From Aquimarina sp. (lineage in GTDB: Bacteria > Bacteroidota > Bacteroidia > Flavobacteriales > Flavobacteriaceae): DNA of 19,121 nucleotides. The position numbers and the translations under genes were made by a program. The number at the start of each line of letters is the position of its first letter. Within the stretch, counting starts at the first letter, position 1. The notes beneath the pieces are model-generated. The model made no database searches and was not told the DNA's origin. It was given only the letters and a program-made list of their open reading frames with translations. The DNA lies in contig NZVW01000116.1 of NCBI GenBank assembly GCA_002697475.1, positions 1 to 19,121 on the forward strand. The letters run 5' to 3'. Shown here one piece after another: positions 15,408 through 19,121 of the stretch.

Positions 15408-15431
15408 CAGTAAATTTCAAATTTATAGGTT

Positions 15432-15638
15432 ATGAAATTGTTATTACTTACTGTAGCACTACTGTTACTAGCTTTTGCTGGTATAGCGATTAAACTTTGG
15501 GCAAAGAAAGACGGTAAATTTGCTGGCACCTGCGCGAGCCAAAGCCCTTTTCTTAATAAAGATGGAGAATCTTGCTCTCTTTGTGGTAAAACACCGGATC
15601 AATATGCCAATTGCAATGAATCTGAGCATACCAAATAA
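15432..15638 (+). CDS. Small membrane protein with four cysteines, function unknown
   Basis: A 68-residue protein. Residues 1-23 form one hydrophobic helix (MKLLLLTVALLLLAFAGIAI), followed by positive residues (KLWAKKDGK), which suggests an N-terminal membrane anchor or uncleaved signal peptide. The short tail, about 45 residues, holds cysteines at 34, 48, 51 and 61: TCASQSPFLNKDGESC, then SLCGKT and ANC. The spacing C-x13-C-x2-C-x9-C, with a central CxxC, could bind a metal or form disulfides; the positive-inside rule would place this tail in the cytoplasm if the helix is retained. I recall similar short proteins annotated only as membrane or secreted protein in flavobacteria, so it is probably conserved. 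A promoter-like TATCTTTG precedes it, and the sigma factor gene begins 25 bases after its stop. Confidence 0.78.
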   Translation: MKLLLLTVALLLLAFAGIAIKLWAKKDGKFAGTCASQSPFLNKDGESCSLCGKTPDQYANCNESEHTK

Positions 15639-15663
15639 TTAAGAGCTTTACATTATAATCTAG

Positions 15664-16245
15664 GTGACAAAAAAAAACTTATCTCTAGAGGATCATATCC
15701 AGAACGCAAAAGACGGAGTTCAAACATCTTTTAATTATTTACTAGATACCTATTGGAATGATGTTTATGGTTTTCAGCTAAAACGGGTTCAAAATGAATA
15801 TGAAGCGGAGGATATTACTATCCAAAGTTTTTCCAGAGCTTTTGACAGAATCGAAACTTTTAAAGAAGAGTATAATTTTAAAACCTGGATTATACAAATC
15901 TCTAAAAATATCCATATTGATCTACAACGAAAGAAAAACGCTTCTATAAGATCAAAAACCACAACTGAAGCAGATAATGATTCTATCTACTCCATTGTAG
16001 ACGATAACCCATCACCTGAAGATCGCTTAATTACTGAACAAAACCTAGCTCAGTTATTGAAATTTATAAAACAACTGAAACCCCATTATCAAGAGGTTAT
16101 AAACCTTAGGTATTTTCAGGAGCTTACATATAAGGAGATTGCAGAAAAGTTAGATGAACCTATTAATAATATAAAAGTAAAACTTTTAAGAGCTAAAAAA
16201 TTACTTTCTGAAATAATATATAAAGCCAAGACAAACGACAAGTAA
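15664..16245 (+). CDS. RNA polymerase sigma factor, sigma-70 family (ECF-like)
   Basis: A 193-residue two-domain sigma factor that would direct RNA polymerase to a specific promoter set. Sigma2 covers about 20-90: DTYWNDVYGFQLKRVQNEYE, AEDITIQSFSRAFDRIETF and FKTWIIQISKNIHIDLQRKK. A linker with DDNPSPED leads to sigma4 at about 135-185, with the HTH in YFQELTYKEIAEKLDEPINN and VKLLRAKKLL. No sigma1.1 or sigma3 is present. The start codon is GTG at 15664: an in-frame TAG lies immediately before it and no in-frame ATG is found near. Codons 2-5 contain a run of nine A. It probably shares a transcript with the four-Cys membrane protein upstream. No gene resembling an anti-sigma factor lies downstream, though the small membrane protein might be a partner; that is speculation. 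Confidence 0.92.
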   Translation: MTKKNLSLEDHIQNAKDGVQTSFNYLLDTYWNDVYGFQLKRVQNEYEAEDITIQSFSRAFDRIETFKEEYNFKTWIIQISKNIHIDLQRKKNASIRSKTTTEADNDSIYSIVDDNPSPEDRLITEQNLAQLLKFIKQLKPHYQEVINLRYFQELTYKEIAEKLDEPINNIKVKLLRAKKLLSEIIYKAKTNDK

Positions 16246-16246
16246 T

Positions 16247-16477
16247 TTAACGAAGGCTAAATGTGGTAAAGCTCTCAATCACATTATGAATGGGATCAAT
16301 CCATTTATCCTGAATCTTTTTATCATACTTAACAAACTTTTGAATAAGTCCTTTTGGAGCCGAAATCTCTTTCTCCATAGCAGTAATATTGATAAACTTT
16401 TGATTTTTCAGTAGCCACTTCTCTACTCTCTTTCTGTTATTTCTCTTTTTAACTTCGCTTAAAGTCTGCGTTTGCAT
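16247..16477 (-). CDS. Small basic protein, possible helix-turn-helix DNA-binding protein
   Basis: A 76-residue, strongly basic protein starting MQTQTLSEVKKRNNRKRVEK. The middle reads like two helices with a turn: RVEKWLLKNQKFINITAMEKE followed by ISAPKGLIQKFVKYDKKIQDKW. This resembles short HTH proteins of Bacteroidota with a W-x2-N-x5-NI-x2-ME-x5-APKG-like pattern, but I cannot assign a family with certainty. The frame is open upstream to 16594; I choose ATG 16477 because no other ATG lies between, the upstream part has no fold-like pattern, and an AAGGACAAGG stretch lies 6 bases before it, a purine-rich ribosome-site candidate. Its TAA is one base from the TAA of the sigma factor gene, so they are convergent. 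It is divergent from lipA across 198 bases. Confidence 0.65.
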   Translation of the reverse strand: MQTQTLSEVKKRNNRKRVEKWLLKNQKFINITAMEKEISAPKGLIQKFVKYDKKIQDKWIDPIHNVIESFTTFSLR

Positions 16478-16626
16478 TTTTACCTTGTCCTTTTTATGGA
16501 TATAACTTTTATTAGCGCAAAAAATTTTACTAGATCTTTGCTTTAACGTAATATTATGACAACCATTTAACCACTTCAGATAGATTAAAAACAATTCTTA
16601 CTTAAAAAATTTAAAGAGACATACAA

Positions 16627-16659
16627 TTGTTTTTATTTATTGGTTTCTTTGTATTTTTG
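16627..16659 (+). promoter_or_regulatory. Candidate lipA-gap promoter
   Basis: TATTTTTG (16652-16659) is an exact TAnnTTTG -7 box; TTG at 16627-16629 lies 22 bases upstream, slightly longer than the usual 19-21. The lipA ATG at 16676 follows 16 bases after the box. This supports starting lipA at 16676 rather than at the upstream in-frame GTG at 16640. Confidence 0.5.
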
Positions 16660-16675
16660 CTACAAATATTGCTTT

Positions 16676-17548
16676 ATGAATAATGACGTTGCAACGGTTG
16701 CTCCTCCAAAAGGAAAACCGAAATGGCTAAGAGTTAAACTTCCTACAGGAAAGAAATATACTGAACTCAGAGGTCTTGTGGATAAATACAACCTTCACAC
16801 CATTTGCACATCCGGGAGTTGTCCTAACATGGGCGAATGCTGGAGTGAGGGTACAGCTACATTTATGATCCTAGGTAATATTTGTACACGTTCCTGCGGA
16901 TTTTGTGGGGTAAAAACAGGGAGACCAGAAACCGTAGATTGGGAAGAGCCGGAAAAAGTTGCTCGATCCATAAAAATCATGAATATTAAGCATGCAGTGG
17001 TTACATCAGTGGACAGGGATGATCTGGCAGATGGCGGATCTATAATATGGGCAGAAACTATAGGAGCTATAAGAAGAATGAATCCAGAGACCACTCTGGA
17101 AACCTTAATACCCGATTTTCAAGGAAAAACAAAAAATATAGATCGAATCATTAAAGCTAATCCCGAAGTAGTTTCTCATAATATGGAAACGGTAAAGAGA
17201 TTAACCAGAGAGGTTCGAATTCAGGCTAAATATGAACAAAGCTTACAAGTTCTTGATTATCTAAAGAAAAGCGGCATCAACAGAACTAAAAGTGGTATAA
17301 TGCTCGGACTTGGGGAAACTGAAGAAGAAGTTATACAAACACTTGAAGACCTAAGAAAAGTAAATTTAGATATCGTAACCATTGGCCAATATCTTCAACC
17401 TTCTAAAAAGCATTTACCTGTTAAGCAGTTTATTACTCCTGATCAGTTTAAAAAATACGAAGAGATAGGTCTTAAAATGGGATTCAGACATGTTGAAAGT
17501 GGTGCATTGGTCAGATCTTCATATAAAGCGCAAAAGCACTTAACATAG
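16676..17548 (+). CDS. lipA: Lipoyl synthase
   Basis: A 290-residue radical SAM enzyme that inserts two sulfur atoms into protein-bound octanoyl groups, completing the lipoyl cofactor of pyruvate and 2-oxoglutarate dehydrogenases and the glycine cleavage system. Both iron-sulfur clusters are coded for: the auxiliary cluster by C44, C49 and C55 (CTSGSCPNMGEC) and the radical SAM cluster by C70, C74 and C77 (CTRSCGFC). The C-terminal RSSYKAQ supplies the serine ligand of the auxiliary cluster. Other family blocks are VVTSVDRDDLADGGS, NPEVVSHNMETV and KSGIMLGLGETEEEV. The frame continues upstream to a GTG at 16640, but a -7 promoter box at 16652-16659 lies within that extension. The gap gene starts 14 bases after its stop, so they are likely co-transcribed. 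Confidence 0.97.
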   Translation: MNNDVATVAPPKGKPKWLRVKLPTGKKYTELRGLVDKYNLHTICTSGSCPNMGECWSEGTATFMILGNICTRSCGFCGVKTGRPETVDWEEPEKVARSIKIMNIKHAVVTSVDRDDLADGGSIIWAETIGAIRRMNPETTLETLIPDFQGKTKNIDRIIKANPEVVSHNMETVKRLTREVRIQAKYEQSLQVLDYLKKSGINRTKSGIMLGLGETEEEVIQTLEDLRKVNLDIVTIGQYLQPSKKHLPVKQFITPDQFKKYEEIGLKMGFRHVESGALVRSSYKAQKHLT

Positions 17549-17562
17549 TATCAAACATTTGA

Positions 17563-18567
17563 ATGAGTAGCACTATTAGAATTGCCATAAATGGTTTTGG
17601 CAGAATAGGAAGAAATCTTTTTAGACTTTTAATTGATCATCCTGATATTGAAGTTATTGCCATAAATGATTTGGCAGACACCAAAACTCTTTCTCATTTA
17701 CTTAAGTATGATAGTATACACGGTGTGCTTCATAAAGAAGTAAAATATACGGAGCATGAAATCCTTGTTGATAATAAATACTTCAAGTTTTTCCAATTTA
17801 ATAAACCTGAAGATTGCCCCTGGAAAGAACTAAATATTGATTTCGTAGTCGAAGCTACAGGGAAATTTAAAAGCTATGATGAAGCTCATGGTCATATTAT
17901 TGCTGGAGCTAGAAAAGTTATTCTTTCTGCTCCTCCAAGTGATGATAGGATCAAGACTGTCGTTTTAGGGGTAAACGAGCACATATTAACCGGATCAGAA
18001 TTAATCATTTCTAATGCCTCTTGTACTACCAACAATGCAGCTCCTATGATTAAGGTCATCAATGACATATGTGGCATAGAGCAAGCTTATATTACAACGG
18101 TTCATAGCTACACAACCGATCAAAGTTTACACGATCAACCCCATAGAGATCTTAGAAGAGCTCGAGCTGCCTCACAATCTATAGTACCCACAACAACAGG
18201 TGCAGCAAAAGCTTTAACCAAAATTTTTCCTGAGCTTAGTGATGTCATTGGTGGATGCGGTATCAGAGTACCTGTTCCTGACGGCTCATTAACAGATATA
18301 ACGCTTAATGTAAAAAAAGAAACATCTATTGAAAAAATAAACAATGCGTTTAAAGAGGCTTCTGAAACTTACTTAAATGGTATTTTAGCATATACAGAAG
18401 ATCCAATTGTATCTATTGATATTATTGGCAATCCTCATTCTTGTATTTTTGATGGATTAATGACTTCTGTAATCGGAAAAATGGTCAAAATCATAGGTTG
18501 GTATGACAATGAAATTGGATACAGCCATAGAATCATAGATTTAATTATTAACATTTGTAAGAAATAA
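17563..18567 (+). CDS. gap: Type I glyceraldehyde-3-phosphate dehydrogenase
   Basis: A 334-residue glycolytic dehydrogenase that oxidises glyceraldehyde 3-phosphate to 1,3-bisphosphoglycerate with NAD+. The Rossmann motif INGFGRIGRNLFRLL is at the N-terminus, and INDLADTKTLSHLLKYDSIHG follows, with the aspartate that favours NAD over NADP. The catalytic cysteine is C154 in SNASCTTNNAAP and the base is H181 in TTVHSYTTDQ. The conserved HRDLRRARAASQSIVPTTTGAAKA and WYDNEIGYSHR blocks are present. The usual CTTNCLAP reads CTTNNAAP here, so the second, non-catalytic cysteine is missing, which occurs in other members. Residue count matches the family. It lies 14 bases behind lipA. Flavobacteria often carry more than one gap; this could be a paralogue rather than the only copy. 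Confidence 0.95.
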   Translation: MSSTIRIAINGFGRIGRNLFRLLIDHPDIEVIAINDLADTKTLSHLLKYDSIHGVLHKEVKYTEHEILVDNKYFKFFQFNKPEDCPWKELNIDFVVEATGKFKSYDEAHGHIIAGARKVILSAPPSDDRIKTVVLGVNEHILTGSELIISNASCTTNNAAPMIKVINDICGIEQAYITTVHSYTTDQSLHDQPHRDLRRARAASQSIVPTTTGAAKALTKIFPELSDVIGGCGIRVPVPDGSLTDITLNVKKETSIEKINNAFKEASETYLNGILAYTEDPIVSIDIIGNPHSCIFDGLMTSVIGKMVKIIGWYDNEIGYSHRIIDLIINICKK

Positions 18568-18587
18568 CTATATTAGTTGAGTTATTT
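18562..18587 (+). terminator. Weak AT-rich hairpin after gap
   Basis: AAATAACT (18562-18569) pairs with AGTTATTT (18580-18587) around a 10-base loop, with the left arm overlapping the gap stop codon. The stem has only one G-C pair and no clean T-run follows, so it is a poor terminator; read-through into the next gene is likely. Confidence 0.25.
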
Positions 18588-18597
18588 AATTGGAGCA

Positions 18598-19121
18598 ATG
18601 CCTACCCAAATCAGATATTATATACTCAAAATCATTTTTTTTCTTTGTCTCGCAGTCAATGCTCAAGGCTCAAATAATCATGACATTGAAAAAGTAAGAG
18701 ATTCAATTGAAAACTTTCTTGTTAAAGCTTCTAATTCTATAAACAGGACAGAATTAGAAAAGGCAATGGCGAATATTATTATCGCTAAAGACCTTGCGAT
18801 AGATTATGCAGATAGAATCTCCAGAGCAAGGACTAATATGGCTTTAGCCAAACTTTACAGAGAACTGGGGGACTCAGAAAAAGCCGAGGAGGAAATTTTA
18901 AATGCCATAAGAATACAAACAGAGGACAAATATAATTCTTCTCTGGCCTACTCTAAATTAATTTATGCATCTATTGCTATAGAGTTAGATAAATTTGAGA
19001 TCGCCAAGAACAGTCTTAATGAAGCTGAACTCATTTCTACTAAGGAATACAATAAAGAACTTGAAGGAGCTATTAAACTATACAGGGGATTATTAGAACT
19101 TGAGCAAGAAAATCCGAAAAA
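18598..19121 (+). CDS. Secreted TPR-repeat protein, N-terminal part (3' end outside window)
   Basis: An open frame from ATG 18598 continues to the right edge without a stop (174 residues plus a partial codon). It begins with a likely signal peptide, MPTQIRYYILKIIFFLCLAV, with cleavage after NAQ near residue 23. The rest is helical with tetratricopeptide-like repeats: KAMANIIIAKDLAIDYADRI, ARTNMALAKLYRELGDSEKA with EEEILNAIRI, and SLAYSKLIYASIAIELDKF with AKNSLNEAELI. A TGGAGC stretch just before the ATG is a ribosome-site candidate. In this phylum, exported TPR domains of this type often precede a transmembrane helix and a histidine-kinase or LuxR-type output domain, but nothing of that kind is inside the window. 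It starts 30 bases after the gap stop, with no clear promoter, so it may be read from the lipA-gap transcript. Confidence 0.8.
   Translation, partial: MPTQIRYYILKIIFFLCLAVNAQGSNNHDIEKVRDSIENFLVKASNSINRTELEKAMANIIIAKDLAIDYADRISRARTNMALAKLYRELGDSEKAEEEILNAIRIQTEDKYNSSLAYSKLIYASIAIELDKFEIAKNSLNEAELISTKEYNKELEGAIKLYRGLLELEQENPK

Noticed and set aside
15322..15431. Repeat-like ATAGCATATTCGATAT region after murB considered as a repeat array or attachment site
   Set aside because: The similarity is only a few AT-rich bases, with no regular unit, no integrase and no tRNA nearby.
16478..16594. Extension of the small basic protein to 16594
   Set aside because: The extra 39 residues look unstructured and unlike a domain; no ATG lies between, and the ATG at 16477 has a purine-rich ribosome-site candidate.
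16640..16675. Twelve-residue N-terminal extension of LipA
   Set aside because: A -7 promoter box lies at 16652-16659, and the ATG at 16676 gives a normal LipA N-terminus.
16795..17094. 99-residue frame antisense to lipA
   Set aside because: It covers the antisense of the cysteine-rich LipA core and has no independent support.
1..19121. Search for CRISPR, tRNA, rRNA, insertion sequences, toxin-antitoxin or defence genes
   Set aside because: No regular spaced repeats, cloverleaf sequences, transposase motifs or terminal repeats were seen; gene content is ordinary core genome.

Overview
The window looks like core chromosome from a member of the Bacteroidota, most likely class Flavobacteriia. 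The DNA is AT-rich (roughly one third G+C by eye). Several intergenic regions carry the Bacteroidota-type -7 promoter box TAnnTTTG, Shine-Dalgarno sequences are mostly weak or absent, and the gene order resembles the flavobacterial core order I recall (pyrE, SRPBCC protein, biotin ligase, rsfS, ftsH, LUD protein, cdsA, psd, acyl-CoA-binding protein). There is no sign of mobile DNA, prophage, CRISPR, rRNA or tRNA. Nearly all genes are intact and of normal family length; only the first (pyrE) and last (a TPR protein) are cut by the window edges.

Layout. Positions 1-627: the 3' end of pyrE and a small SRPBCC-fold protein on the + strand, meeting biotin-protein ligase (624-1358, - strand) tail to tail with overlapping stop codons. 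Positions 1452-3781: the ribosome silencing factor rsfS and the membrane protease ftsH, closed by a strong hairpin terminator. Positions 3905-8290: an orphan LUD protein, then a membrane-lipid block: CDP-diacylglycerol synthase (cdsA), phosphatidylserine decarboxylase (psd), acyl-CoA-binding protein, an App1-type phosphatase (- strand) and a diacylglycerol-kinase-family lipid kinase. Positions 8348-10981: valS (- strand). Positions 11107-11514: a secreted DUF1573 protein. Positions 11567-12928: a secreted aspartic-protease/PDZ protein (- strand). Positions 13034-15321: a class I aminotransferase and murB. Positions 15432-16477: a tiny four-cysteine membrane protein, a sigma-70 family factor and a small basic, possibly HTH, protein on the opposite strand. 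Positions 16676-19121: lipoyl synthase lipA, type I gap and the start of a secreted TPR protein.

How the genes fit together. The clearest functional grouping is envelope lipid metabolism. CdsA makes CDP-diacylglycerol, Psd completes phosphatidylethanolamine synthesis, the acyl-CoA-binding protein can carry acyl-CoA, and a predicted phosphatidate phosphatase lies head to head with a predicted diacylglycerol kinase that would catalyse the opposite reaction. FtsH, MurB and the secreted proteins also act at the envelope. The rest is housekeeping: pyrimidines, biotinylation, translation, lipoylation and glycolysis.

I do not see a convincing undescribed multi-gene system. The oddities most worth checking are a nine-G homopolymer at the 3' end of the aspartic-protease gene, which also lacks an ATG start; the shared 46-base region with a 14-bp palindrome between the opposed lipid enzymes; the four-Cys mini membrane protein beside a sigma factor; and the small basic protein convergent with that sigma factor.
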